This document shows, piece after piece, positions 52,965 through 61,138 of a stretch of DNA of 64,000 bases. Position numbers and translations under genes: made by a program. Each line of letters begins with the position of its first letter. The first letter of the stretch is position 1. The notes below the pieces were generated by a model, which did not search any database, was not told where the DNA came from, and saw only the letters and a program-made list of their open reading frames with translations. This stretch comes from Asaia lannensis NBRC 102526 (GTDB taxonomy: Bacteria > Pseudomonadota > Alphaproteobacteria > Acetobacterales > Acetobacteraceae), in the NCBI RefSeq assembly GCF_024054035.1, contig NZ_JAMXQU010000001.1:124001-188000 (forward strand), given 5' to 3'.

Positions 52965-54221
52965 GTGCGTTTTCCCCGTTGTTCTCGCGCCCTCCTGGTT
53001 GCCAGCTCGCTTCTGGCAGCTTCCTCTTTCGTTCCGGTCATCGGGTCGTCGTTCGTCTCGGCCGCTCACGCTGAAGACCAGCTGAGCGCCAAGGTCGGCA
53101 AACCCCTGCAGGAAGCGCAAACGGCTCTGGGCGCCAAAAACTACGCCAAGGCCATGAGCGCCGTGAACGCGGCCGATGCGATTCCGGGGAAAACCGATTA
53201 CGAAAAATACACCATCGCCCAGATGCGTGCCGCCGTTGCGGCATCGTCTGGCGATGTGGCTGCGGCATCCAAGGCCTATGACGTGCTGATCGCCTCGCCG
53301 CGCACGCCTGCTGCCGCAAAGCAGCAGATGCTGATGGCCAACGCGACCATGGCGTATAACGCCAAGGATTACGCTCACGCCGTTCCAGCAATCGAACGCT
53401 ATATGAAGATTGCCGGTCCTACCGCCCAGATGCAGACGCTTCTCGTGCAGTCCTACTATCTCCAGCAGGACTACAAGAATGCGGCGCGCGTCCAGCAGGA
53501 CCAGATCAATGCAGAGATCAAGGCCAAGCGCGTTCCCGCAGAGAACCAGCTTCAGTTCCTTGCCACCTGCTATCACCAGATGAAGGATTCGGCGAACGAG
53601 ACGCATGCCTATGTGCTGCTCGCCAAATACTATTCCAAGCCCGATTACTGGGCGATGCTGATCCATAATCTCGCGGCCGATCCGCAGATGCCTGACGCGC
53701 TTCAGTTCAATCTCGAGCGTTTGCGCATGACGACGGGCGTTCTGAAAGACCCGTCCGATTACATGGATATGGTCGAGCGCGCCGTTCAGTCGGGCCTGCC
53801 CCAGCTCGGGCTTAACCTGATGAACCAGGCCTATGCATCGGGTGCCCTCGGCAAGGATGCCGGCGCAGCCCGCGAAGCACGCCTGAAGGCGATGGTCGTC
53901 AAGCGCGCAGCCGAGACTAAGGCCACGCTGGCAGCGGATGCCGATGCCGCGCGCAAGATGCCGACCGCTGCCCCCTCCCTGACTGCAGGCTATAACCTTG
54001 TGCTCAACGGGCAGGTCGATGCGGGTCTGGCGCTGATGCGTGAAGGGCTGGCCAAGCACCCGACCGCGCCTGAGGGAGCGAAGCTGCAATACGGCATGGC
54101 CCAGATGGATGGCGGACGTACGGCCGACGCCATCAAGACCTTTGCCGACGTTCATGGTGATCATGGTTCGCAGGACCTGGCCCAGCTATGGACCCTTTTG
54201 CTGACGAAACCATCAAAGTAA
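52965..54221 (+). CDS. Periplasmic TPR-like protein of the Ton operon
   Basis: A 418-residue protein from a GTG start directly after exbD2's stop. A signal peptide ends near AHAEDQLSAK. TPR-like helical repeats are visible: EAQTALGAKNYAKAMSAVNA, YNAKDYAHAVPAIERYMKI, QSYYLQQDYKNAARVQQDQI. The C-terminal part (YNLVLNGQVDAGLALMREGL) also fits TPR. The position suggests an accessory to the Ton complex, but no named family fits. Confidence 0.75.
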   Translation: MRFPRCSRALLVASSLLAASSFVPVIGSSFVSAAHAEDQLSAKVGKPLQEAQTALGAKNYAKAMSAVNAADAIPGKTDYEKYTIAQMRAAVAASSGDVAAASKAYDVLIASPRTPAAAKQQMLMANATMAYNAKDYAHAVPAIERYMKIAGPTAQMQTLLVQSYYLQQDYKNAARVQQDQINAEIKAKRVPAENQLQFLATCYHQMKDSANETHAYVLLAKYYSKPDYWAMLIHNLAADPQMPDALQFNLERLRMTTGVLKDPSDYMDMVERAVQSGLPQLGLNLMNQAYASGALGKDAGAAREARLKAMVVKRAAETKATLAADADAARKMPTAAPSLTAGYNLVLNGQVDAGLALMREGLAKHPTAPEGAKLQYGMAQMDGGRTADAIKTFADVHGDHGSQDLAQLWTLLLTKPSK

Positions 54222-54305
54222 GGTAATAAAGCGTCTTATCCCGTTGAGGTAGTTGTTCTTGCGCGAACCGAGACATAAATTGTATCAAATCTCGTTTACC
54301 ACAGA

Positions 54306-55097
54306 ATGATCGATGGGATAATGACGACAGCCACTACTGCTCCTTCACCCGCTCCCGACCTGCCGGCTCGTATCCTGATCGTAGAAGATGATCCCGGCAT
54401 GCGTACGCTCATTCAGCGCGCCCTGCAGGGCGACGGCTTCAGGGTCCGCAGCGTCGCCTCGGGTGATGAAATGTGGGACGCCCTGGCCGTCGGTCCGGTC
54501 GACCTCTTTGTCATGGACGTCATGTTGCCCAAGACCAGCGGTATCGAGCTGTGTCGCGCGATCCGTGCCGGTCAGGGCACCAACCACCCTGGTGAAGCAC
54601 CGCTGTCCCAGACCCCGATCATTATGGTTTCCGCACGTGGTGAAGAGCGTGATCGCGTTCTCGGTCTCGAAATCGGCGCCGACGATTATGTGGCAAAACC
54701 CTTCGGTCAGCGCGAGCTTCTTGCACGCGTTCGCGCCGTTCTCCGTCGTGGCCATAGCGCAGCCCCTGCCGAAATCTCGCGCAAGGAAACCATTCTGTTT
54801 GCTGGCTGGAAGCTCGACCTGCGTCGTCGTGAACTGACCGATCCTTCCGGCGCCGTTGTCGATATCTCCGGTGCAGAACACGATCTGCTGACCAGCTTCC
54901 TCGACAATCCCCAGCGCGTGATCGCACGTGACCGTCTTCTGGAACTGTCCCGTACGCGCCTTGGCGACGTATCCGATCGCAGCATCGACGTGCTGGTCAG
55001 CCGCCTGCGTCGCAAGCTGGGTGCCGATGCGGATTCCCTGATCCGCACCGTGCGCGGTCTCGGTTATATTTTTGTTGCGGAAGTCGAGCGCGTCTAA
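54306..55097 (+). CDS. OmpR-family response regulator
   Basis: About 263 residues. Receiver domain: ILIVEDDPGMRTLI (acidic pocket), FVMDVMLPKTSG (phospho-Asp), and GADDYVAKPF (Lys). The C-terminal winged helix contains LLELSRTRLGDVSDRSIDVL and GLGYIFVA. It pairs with the histidine kinase at 55104, 6 bases away. ATG at 54321 is also possible. Confidence 0.93.
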   Translation: MIDGIMTTATTAPSPAPDLPARILIVEDDPGMRTLIQRALQGDGFRVRSVASGDEMWDALAVGPVDLFVMDVMLPKTSGIELCRAIRAGQGTNHPGEAPLSQTPIIMVSARGEERDRVLGLEIGADDYVAKPFGQRELLARVRAVLRRGHSAAPAEISRKETILFAGWKLDLRRRELTDPSGAVVDISGAEHDLLTSFLDNPQRVIARDRLLELSRTRLGDVSDRSIDVLVSRLRRKLGADADSLIRTVRGLGYIFVAEVERV

Positions 55098-55103
55098 ATC
55101 CCG

Positions 55104-56465
55104 ATGCCTTTCACTCTAGTAGGGGGGCACACGCCCCGGATCATCCGTCTTTGGCCGGTCGGTCTGGTCGGGCGTGTCAGTGTTGTGCTGCTGGCGGCGG
55201 TCATTCTCGTTTTTGTCGCCAGTGCCTTCTTCTATGAGGAAGCCGAAACCTATATCGACGACGACAGTCGTATCACCCAGCTTGCCGAAGAACTGAGTAC
55301 GGATCTCCGTGTTCTTCGGACCACTCCCATCAGTCAGCGTGGCCTTCTTGGCGCACTCCTTTCCGATAACGGTATCAGCGTCAGTTGGCGCTCGGCCAAC
55401 CAGCCGATCGATCTGGAGCAGCCGCATCGGCTGCGTCAGGTCGAAGAGAGCCTGATCAGCAATGATCGGGACCTCGAAAAGGCGGATATCCGGGTCTGGG
55501 CAGACAGAGCCGATTCATCAAGCATTCATGGCAGCCTGCAGCTGGCAGACGGTAGCCGTCTCGCTTTCAACGTTCCAGGCATTCTCAAGCACAGGCACAT
55601 GACGGGGGGACTTGCATCTGCGGCAATTACCGCAGGTGCCGTTGCTCTGGCTGCGGCCATGATCGTGCGCGCCCTGAGTACCCCGTTGCGGGCCCTTTCC
55701 GAGGTGGCCGACAGCATCGCCAAATCCGACGATCTGCAATGGTCGATGGTCGATGAGCGTGGCCCGCGCGAGGTGCGTGGGCTGGCCAGAGCCATCAACA
55801 AGATGCAGCACCGTATCCGTCGTCTGATCAACGATCGCACGGAGATTCTGGCAGCCGTATCGCACGATTTGCGCACGCCGCTGGCGCGCCTGCGTCTGCG
55901 GGCCGGGTTCATGGATGACGAGGAAACCCAGATGGCCATCGAGGCCGACATCGACGAGATGGAGGCTATGGTGACGGGCGTTCTCGCCTATCTTGCAGGC
56001 GATCTCGATCCTGAACCCGTCAAGCAGGTGGATCTTGTCGCGATCCTCAACACGCTGCTCGACTCACAGAGCGATCGTGGGCGCGAAACCAGCTATACCG
56101 GACCGGACCGTTGTCAGGCGATTATCCGCCCACTAGCCATCAAACGCGTTTTTGCCAATCTTATCGATAACGCCTGCAATTATGGCGGCGATGCGCATGT
56201 GACGCTCGATACGGACGGTCAGACGGCGACTATTTCGGTGGTGGATGACGGTCCCGGCATTCCGGAAGACGAGCTGGAAAACGTCCTTTCGGCTTTCTAT
56301 CGCGTTGAAGGGTCACGTTCGCGTGCCACCGGCGGTATGGGCCTCGGTCTTGCCATTGTGACGCGCGAAGTGGGACGGGCAGGTGGCAAGGTCGATCTGT
56401 TCAACGTGAAGGGACGCGGTCTGTGTGTCCGGATTACGTTGCCGCTTGGAGCCGTTCCGGTCTGA
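55104..56465 (+). CDS. EnvZ-like sensor histidine kinase
   Basis: A 453-residue kinase. Two membrane helices flank a periplasmic domain of about 130 residues. A HAMP segment (ALSTPLRALSEVADSIAKSD) is followed by AAVSHDLRTPLARLRLR with the phospho-His. The ATPase domain has NLIDNACNYGG (N box), VDDGPGIPEDEL (G1) and GMGLGLAIVTREV (G2). The partner is the OmpR-type regulator just upstream. The signal is unknown. Confidence 0.93.
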   Translation: MPFTLVGGHTPRIIRLWPVGLVGRVSVVLLAAVILVFVASAFFYEEAETYIDDDSRITQLAEELSTDLRVLRTTPISQRGLLGALLSDNGISVSWRSANQPIDLEQPHRLRQVEESLISNDRDLEKADIRVWADRADSSSIHGSLQLADGSRLAFNVPGILKHRHMTGGLASAAITAGAVALAAAMIVRALSTPLRALSEVADSIAKSDDLQWSMVDERGPREVRGLARAINKMQHRIRRLINDRTEILAAVSHDLRTPLARLRLRAGFMDDEETQMAIEADIDEMEAMVTGVLAYLAGDLDPEPVKQVDLVAILNTLLDSQSDRGRETSYTGPDRCQAIIRPLAIKRVFANLIDNACNYGGDAHVTLDTDGQTATISVVDDGPGIPEDELENVLSAFYRVEGSRSRATGGMGLGLAIVTREVGRAGGKVDLFNVKGRGLCVRITLPLGAVPV

Positions 56466-56541
56466 TTCCGGCCCAAAAGGGACTTGCGTAGTCGCGATTG
56501 ATGGCACATGTCACAGCAGCAACTGATATCTGAGAGCTGTG

Positions 56542-57105
56542 ATGTTTATCGAGACTGAGGATACTCCCAATCCCGCTACCCTGAAGTTTCTTCCTGGCCG
56601 CGCCGTCACCGGCCATCGTGGCACCGCCGATTTCGCCGATGCCAAGGCTGCTGAGGGGCGCTCGCCTCTCGCCATGACCCTGTTCGGTGTCGAGGGTGTC
56701 TGTGGTGTTTTCCTTGGAGGCGATTTCATTTCGGTCACAAAGACCGACGAATTCAGCTGGAACACGCTGAAGCCTCTTCTGCTTGCGGCTATTACGGCGC
56801 ATTTCGAGTCAGGCGCTCCCAGCCTTGAATCCGCTGCCGAGACGCAGGAAGAGGAAATCGCTCCTGAAGACGAGGCGGTCGTCGCCCAGATACGCGAGCT
56901 GCTCGATACACGCGTTCGCCCCGCCGTTGCAGGGGATGGGGGCGATATCGTATTCAGGGGATATCGCGACGGTGTCGTGCGCCTTACGATGCAGGGAGCC
57001 TGTGCAGGTTGTCCGTCGTCGCGCGCAACGCTGAAGCACGGTGTGGAAAACATGCTGCGACACTACGTTCCCGAAGTTGTCGCGGTCGAACAGGTCGAGG
57101 ACTGA
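56542..57105 (+). CDS. Nfu-type iron-sulfur scaffold protein
   Basis: About 187 residues. The N-terminal Nfu_N domain begins MFIETEDTPNPATLKFLPG. The C-terminal NifU-like domain has VAGDGGDIVFRGY and GACAGCPSS, whose CxxC holds the cluster. It supplies 4Fe-4S clusters to target proteins. An ATG after a GTG at 56539 is chosen as start. The RutE-like gene starts 4 bases after the stop. Confidence 0.93.
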   Translation: MFIETEDTPNPATLKFLPGRAVTGHRGTADFADAKAAEGRSPLAMTLFGVEGVCGVFLGGDFISVTKTDEFSWNTLKPLLLAAITAHFESGAPSLESAAETQEEEIAPEDEAVVAQIRELLDTRVRPAVAGDGGDIVFRGYRDGVVRLTMQGACAGCPSSRATLKHGVENMLRHYVPEVVAVEQVED

Positions 57106-57109
57106 TCCC

Positions 57110-57844
57110 GTGAGTGAAAGCCATCCGGAAACTCCAGATACGGTGTCCCTGGATGGCACGTCCTCGCAAGAGGCCCCGATGGCCCCTCCGTCGCCTTCCG
57201 ATCCTTCCGTCGTGAACGGCTCTACAAGGCAGGATGCCGCTGGGGGAAAAGGCGCGGCTGAGCCGCTGGGCGATGAAGCCCTGGACAGGCTTTTTCGTGA
57301 GGCACGCACGCCGCTCGGCTGGTCCTCGCTCCCGGTCGGCCGGGAGCAGCTGGTCGCACTTTACGATCTGATGAAGCTTGCGCCGACATCGGGTAACTGT
57401 AGCCCTGCGCGTCTCGTGTTCCTGACATCGGACGATATGAAGGCGCGTATTCGCCCCGCGCTCTCCAATGGCAATGTCGAGAAATGTCTGACGGCGCCAG
57501 TGATTGTGCTTGTGTGTCACGATCCGCTGTTTTTCGAGCATCTGCCGCGCCTGAGTAGTGAAACAGACCTGCGCAACTGGTTTGCTGCAGATGTCGGTCT
57601 GTCGGAAGAAACTGCATTCCGGAACGGTTCGCTCCAGGGGGGCTATCTGATCATGGCTGCCCGTGCGCTCGGGCTGTCGGTCGCACCGTTCTCGGGGTTC
57701 GATGCCTACACGGTTGAAGACAGTTTTCTTTCCGATACCGGCTGGCGCGTGAATTTCATTGCGGGGCTCGGCTATCCGGATGACAGGCCGGTTCCGGCAA
57801 GAGCCATGCGGCTGGCGTTCGATGAAGCCTGCCTCGTTCTGTGA
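57110..57844 (+). CDS. RutE-like nitroreductase (malonic semialdehyde reductase type)
   Basis: About 244 residues from a GTG at 57110; ATG 57179 would drop a disordered Pro-rich N-terminus. The nitroreductase fold includes LMKLAPTSGNCSPARLVFL (FMN site), NGSLQGGYLIMAARALGL and PFSGFDAYTVEDSFL. The C-terminus FDEACLVL is as in RutE. The family reduces 3-oxopropanoate to 3-hydroxypropanoate, but other quinone or nitro substrates are possible. TsaB follows with a 1-base overlap. Confidence 0.82.
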   Translation: MSESHPETPDTVSLDGTSSQEAPMAPPSPSDPSVVNGSTRQDAAGGKGAAEPLGDEALDRLFREARTPLGWSSLPVGREQLVALYDLMKLAPTSGNCSPARLVFLTSDDMKARIRPALSNGNVEKCLTAPVIVLVCHDPLFFEHLPRLSSETDLRNWFAADVGLSEETAFRNGSLQGGYLIMAARALGLSVAPFSGFDAYTVEDSFLSDTGWRVNFIAGLGYPDDRPVPARAMRLAFDEACLVL

Positions 57845-58497
57845 TGCGATCGCATGACGAAACGCGCTGTCTGGTCCTGAATGGTGCAACGCTCGGTGCA
57901 ACGAGTACCGGGGATCTTGCGGCATTCAGAGGCAATGACTGTCTGGTTCGTATTGAGTTGGAGGGGCTGAGTGCAACAGCCTCTCTTGCCGCGCAATGCA
58001 GGACCCTCTTCACGAATCTGGACTGGGCCGACGGACCGGAGCTGATCGTTGCGGTGGTCGGGCCGGGCTCCTTCACGGGGCTACGCGCAACACTTTCTCT
58101 GGCGAATGCGCTTGCTCTCGGTTATGGCGCCTCCTTGCGTGGGGTGACGACCGGCGCCTGTTTTCGTACGCATCCCGATTACGCAAAAGCCATATGTCTC
58201 ACGAAAGCCAGACGTGACCGGCTTTATGTGGAGCGGGAGGATGGGCAGTTCTGGGCCGGACCGCCGGGCGACTTTCATCCTTTGCCCGGTGATGTGCTCA
58301 TTGGCGGTGGTGTCGGAATGCTGAACCGTGTCCTGCCCGAAGGATGTCGTACGATCGAGGCAGACAAACCGGACCCCTTTCATATCATGCAGGCTGGCCT
58401 GCGTGCTCGGGCCTGCACGGCTCTTGAGCCGCTCTATATCGATGCGCCTGAAGCAAAACTTCCCGCTCGCGGGTTGAGGCCGATGCCACAGTCGTGA
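57844..58497 (+). CDS. tsaB: TsaB (tRNA threonylcarbamoyladenosine complex subunit)
   Basis: A 217-residue protein starting at ATG 57844, overlapping the previous stop. AVVGPGSFTGLRATLSLANA is the TsaB/TsaD signature. TsaB binds TsaD and TsaE for t6A synthesis on tRNA. The N-terminal ATP-fold is poorly conserved, as in other alphaproteobacterial TsaB. RimI overlaps the stop by 4 bases, a common pairing. Confidence 0.88.
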   Translation: MRSHDETRCLVLNGATLGATSTGDLAAFRGNDCLVRIELEGLSATASLAAQCRTLFTNLDWADGPELIVAVVGPGSFTGLRATLSLANALALGYGASLRGVTTGACFRTHPDYAKAICLTKARRDRLYVEREDGQFWAGPPGDFHPLPGDVLIGGGVGMLNRVLPEGCRTIEADKPDPFHIMQAGLRARACTALEPLYIDAPEAKLPARGLRPMPQS

Positions 58498-58958
58498 GCG
58501 ACCAATTATCTATGGTCGCGCTTGGTACGCCCCATGCGTCGCTCTGTGCGATCATTCATGGCGAGTGTTTCCCCGCTGAAGAGCGATGGGGAAACGACGC
58601 TTTCCTATCCCTGTTGCAAAGCCCCGGTATTATGGGGTGGATGGCCATGAGAGGGGCCGAGCCCGCCGGGTTTATGCTGGCGCGGCTCTGCCTCGATGAG
58701 GCCGAAATACTGACCCTTGCCGTGAGACCCAGCCAGCAGCGAAACGGTGTAGGGCGGTTACTTGTGCATCAGACAGCCGTATCGTTGCGCGATATGGGGG
58801 CCGGGACGGTATTCCTCGAAGTATCCGTTCGGAATGCACCGGCTCTCTCGCTGTACCGGCGATCCGGTTATATCTCATGTGGCACGAGACGCAGATATTA
58901 TCCCGACGGAAGCGATGCTTCGGTTCTGCGTCAGGATTTACGCAGGGAAATACAGTAA
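58494..58958 (+). CDS. rimI: RimI-like GNAT acetyltransferase
   Basis: About 154 residues from a GTG overlapping tsaB. Acetyl-CoA site: TLAVRPSQQRNGVGRLLVHQ (RxxGxG type; here QRNGVG). EVSVRNAPALSLYRRSGY is a typical GNAT end. RimI acetylates the N-terminus of ribosomal protein S18. The order tsaB-rimI is common. Confidence 0.85.
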   Translation: MSDQLSMVALGTPHASLCAIIHGECFPAEERWGNDAFLSLLQSPGIMGWMAMRGAEPAGFMLARLCLDEAEILTLAVRPSQQRNGVGRLLVHQTAVSLRDMGAGTVFLEVSVRNAPALSLYRRSGYISCGTRRRYYPDGSDASVLRQDLRREIQ

Positions 58959-59122
58959 TCGGCGCTGGAATGACGATCGGCAGGTGCGGATTCCGGCGCC
59001 TGTCCGAGCGTCTTCAGAAGTGACATGACATTGCGATGGGTCTCCTCTCCTTTGAGGAGAATGCGCATATCCTCGCCCGATTGCGCCCTGTCGAAAGATA
59101 ATCTGACATAAACTGTCGTCAT
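58931..59122 (-). CDS. Small hypothetical protein (doubtful)
   Basis: About 63 residues on the minus strand, beginning MTTVYVRLSFDRAQSGEDMR. It overlaps the rimI end by 28 bases and has no recognised family. It could be real because the frame is intact in an otherwise empty gap, but no ribosome site is convincing. Confidence 0.3.
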   Translation of the reverse strand: MTTVYVRLSFDRAQSGEDMRILLKGEETHRNVMSLLKTLGQAPESAPADRHSSADYCISLRKS

Positions 59123-59262
59123 TGGGCATATCTTGTCTGTGATATCAATAATTTGCAATATTGTCACACCTATTATCGATGGTTATTTGATATATTTTCT
59201 TGGACGTTGTGCGGTAACTGGTATATTTTATGTAAAAGATATATTCATTAGGGAGGATTTAT

Positions 59263-59661
59263 ATGTCGACGGATCCGGATAATACGACTTTGCAGAAGTT
59301 GACCACTCAAATTATCTCTGCCTACGTGTCACATAATGAAATTTCTGGTCAGGATTTACCAAATCTTATCCGGACTGTGCATCAGACATTGTCGACTGTT
59401 GCCAATACCAAGCCCGAAATTGTCAAACCCGTGCCAGCCGTGCCGCCCAAGAAGTCTGTATTTCCAGACTATATCATCTGTCTTGAAGACGGCAAGAAAC
59501 TCAAATTGCTGCGTCGTCATCTCCAGACTGTTTACGATATGACGCCCCAGCAATACCGCGAGCGTTGGGACCTGCCGCCGGAATATCCCATGGTAGCCCC
59601 CAACTATGCCAGTCACAGGTCGAATCTGGCACGCAAGATAGGACTCGGCCACCGGCGATGA
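59263..59661 (+). CDS. MucR/Ros family regulator
   Basis: A 132-residue protein. The N-terminal region IISAYVSHNEISGQDLPNLI is the MucR dimerisation segment. The zinc-finger region reads YIICLEDGKKLKLLRRHL, then YRERWDLPPEYPMVAPNYA. The second zinc Cys is replaced by Asp (CLED), as in members that fold without zinc. MucR proteins bind AT-rich targets and act as global, H-NS-like repressors of exopolysaccharide and motility genes. A GGAGG 7 bases before the ATG supports the start. Confidence 0.88.
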   Translation: MSTDPDNTTLQKLTTQIISAYVSHNEISGQDLPNLIRTVHQTLSTVANTKPEIVKPVPAVPPKKSVFPDYIICLEDGKKLKLLRRHLQTVYDMTPQQYRERWDLPPEYPMVAPNYASHRSNLARKIGLGHRR

Positions 59662-59727
59662 GAAAGCCGCCCTTTGTCCGCTACTTAACGTTGGCAAAGG
59701 GCCGGATTTTCGGCTACGCCGTATTCC

Positions 59728-60225
59728 ATGGTATCTGAAGCGAAAGCTGACGCAAAGCGAAGCGGGCGGGCTCAGGAAGAGTCGCGCATCGGGCAATTAT
59801 GTATCGACCGGGGCCTCAAGATGACAGGGCAACGCCGTGTCATCGCGCGGGTTCTGTCCGAGGCAGAGGATCATCCGGATGTCGAGGAGCTGTACAGGCG
59901 TGCCTCGCAGATGGATGCCCGTATCTCGATCGCAACGGTCTATCGCACCGTCAGGCTTCTCGAAGAAAAAGGTATCCTGGAGCGGCGTGACTTCGGTGGC
60001 GGTCGCGCCCGTTATGAGGCAAGCGAGCCCGGGCATCAGCATCATTACCACCTGATCGACGTCGAAACGGGGCATGTCGTCGAATTCGAAGACGAGGACC
60101 ATGCCGCGCTGATGGAGACTCTCGCCCGTCGCCTCGGCTTCGACCTGGTTTCCCACCGGCTCGAGCTTTTCGGCCGCCGGATGACTGCCAAGTCAGGTGA
60201 CGAGACGACAGGTCAGGACGGATGA
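59728..60225 (+). CDS. Fur family transcriptional regulator
   Basis: A 165-residue protein. The winged helix runs from LKMTGQRRVIARVL to ISIATVYRTVRLLEEKGIL. The metal-binding region has GHQHHYHLIDVETG and FEDEDHA. No CxxC structural zinc pairs are seen. Fur represses iron-uptake genes with Fe2+; this protein is a candidate regulator of the TonB operon and receptors in this window. OlsB overlaps the stop by 4 bases. Confidence 0.88.
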   Translation: MVSEAKADAKRSGRAQEESRIGQLCIDRGLKMTGQRRVIARVLSEAEDHPDVEELYRRASQMDARISIATVYRTVRLLEEKGILERRDFGGGRARYEASEPGHQHHYHLIDVETGHVVEFEDEDHAALMETLARRLGFDLVSHRLELFGRRMTAKSGDETTGQDG

Positions 60226-61121
60226 ACGCCAAACCTTCTCACGCCGAGATTTTGCGCCTTCTGGTCACGGATGGCGAAAAGACGACGCCTTCGGGTCAGT
60301 CCCTTTCAAGTCTCGATCTTGCTCGCGATTCCTTTCCCGAACTCCGGGGCGGCCAGCTCGGTGTGCGTATTGCCACGACAGATGCCGAACGCGAGGCCGC
60401 GCAGGCCCTGCGCTATCGCGTCTTTTTTGAGGAAATGGGCGCCCGTCCCGATACGCGTACAGCCAGACTCAAGCGCGATATCGATGATTTCGATGAGGTT
60501 GCCGACCATCTTCTGGTGATCGATCACGCTGTCTCTTCGGGGGCAGAAGGCGTCGTCGGGACCTACCGTCTGCTCACAAGCGACAAGGCCGCACAGATCG
60601 GACGTTTCTATACCTCGAGCGAATACGATATTTCCCCTCTGACCGAGTTCCCCGGGCGTCTGCTCGAAGTCGGACGGTCCTGTGTGGATCAGAGATATCG
60701 CGGGCGCTCAGCCATGCAGCTTCTGTGGCGGGGTATTGCCTCTTACATCTTCCTGCATCGCATCGATGTGCTGTTCGGTTGTGCAAGTCTGCCCGGTACA
60801 AATCCCGAGCTCATGGCCGATGAACTGACCTATCTGTATCATAATCACTTGGCCCCTCCGGCTCTGCGCATCCGCGCGCTTCCCGACCGTTATGTCGATA
60901 TGCAGCGCAGCGACCCGCATCTGCTCGACCATCGCAAATGCCTCTCGAGACTCCCGCCCCTCATCAAGGGATATCTTCGTCTGGGCGGATTTATTGGTGA
61001 TGGCGCTGTGGTTGACGAACAATTCAACACCACAGATGTTGCCGTGCTGGTAAAAAGCGAGCTTCTGGCAGATAAATATTACCGTCATTACGAACGTCGC
61101 CTGAGGGATGCACTCGAATAG
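60222..61121 (+). CDS. olsB: OlsB-like ornithine/acyl-ACP N-acyltransferase
   Basis: A 299-residue GNAT protein. ALRYRVFFEEMGARPDT, VGTYRLL, GRLLEVGRSCVDQRYRGR and LFGCASLPGTNPE are OlsB signatures. OlsB transfers a 3-hydroxyacyl group from ACP to ornithine, giving lyso-ornithine lipid, a phosphorus-free membrane lipid. Acetic acid bacteria carry ornithine lipids. The gene overlaps fur by 4 bases. Confidence 0.87.
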   Translation: MNAKPSHAEILRLLVTDGEKTTPSGQSLSSLDLARDSFPELRGGQLGVRIATTDAEREAAQALRYRVFFEEMGARPDTRTARLKRDIDDFDEVADHLLVIDHAVSSGAEGVVGTYRLLTSDKAAQIGRFYTSSEYDISPLTEFPGRLLEVGRSCVDQRYRGRSAMQLLWRGIASYIFLHRIDVLFGCASLPGTNPELMADELTYLYHNHLAPPALRIRALPDRYVDMQRSDPHLLDHRKCLSRLPPLIKGYLRLGGFIGDGAVVDEQFNTTDVAVLVKSELLADKYYRHYERRLRDALE

Positions 61122-61138
61122 GTCAGGATTTAATATTA

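Noticed and set aside
52428-54164. 578-codon minus-strand frame opposite exbD2 and the TPR gene
   Set aside because: Antisense shadow; the plus-strand genes carry clear motifs and ribosome sites.
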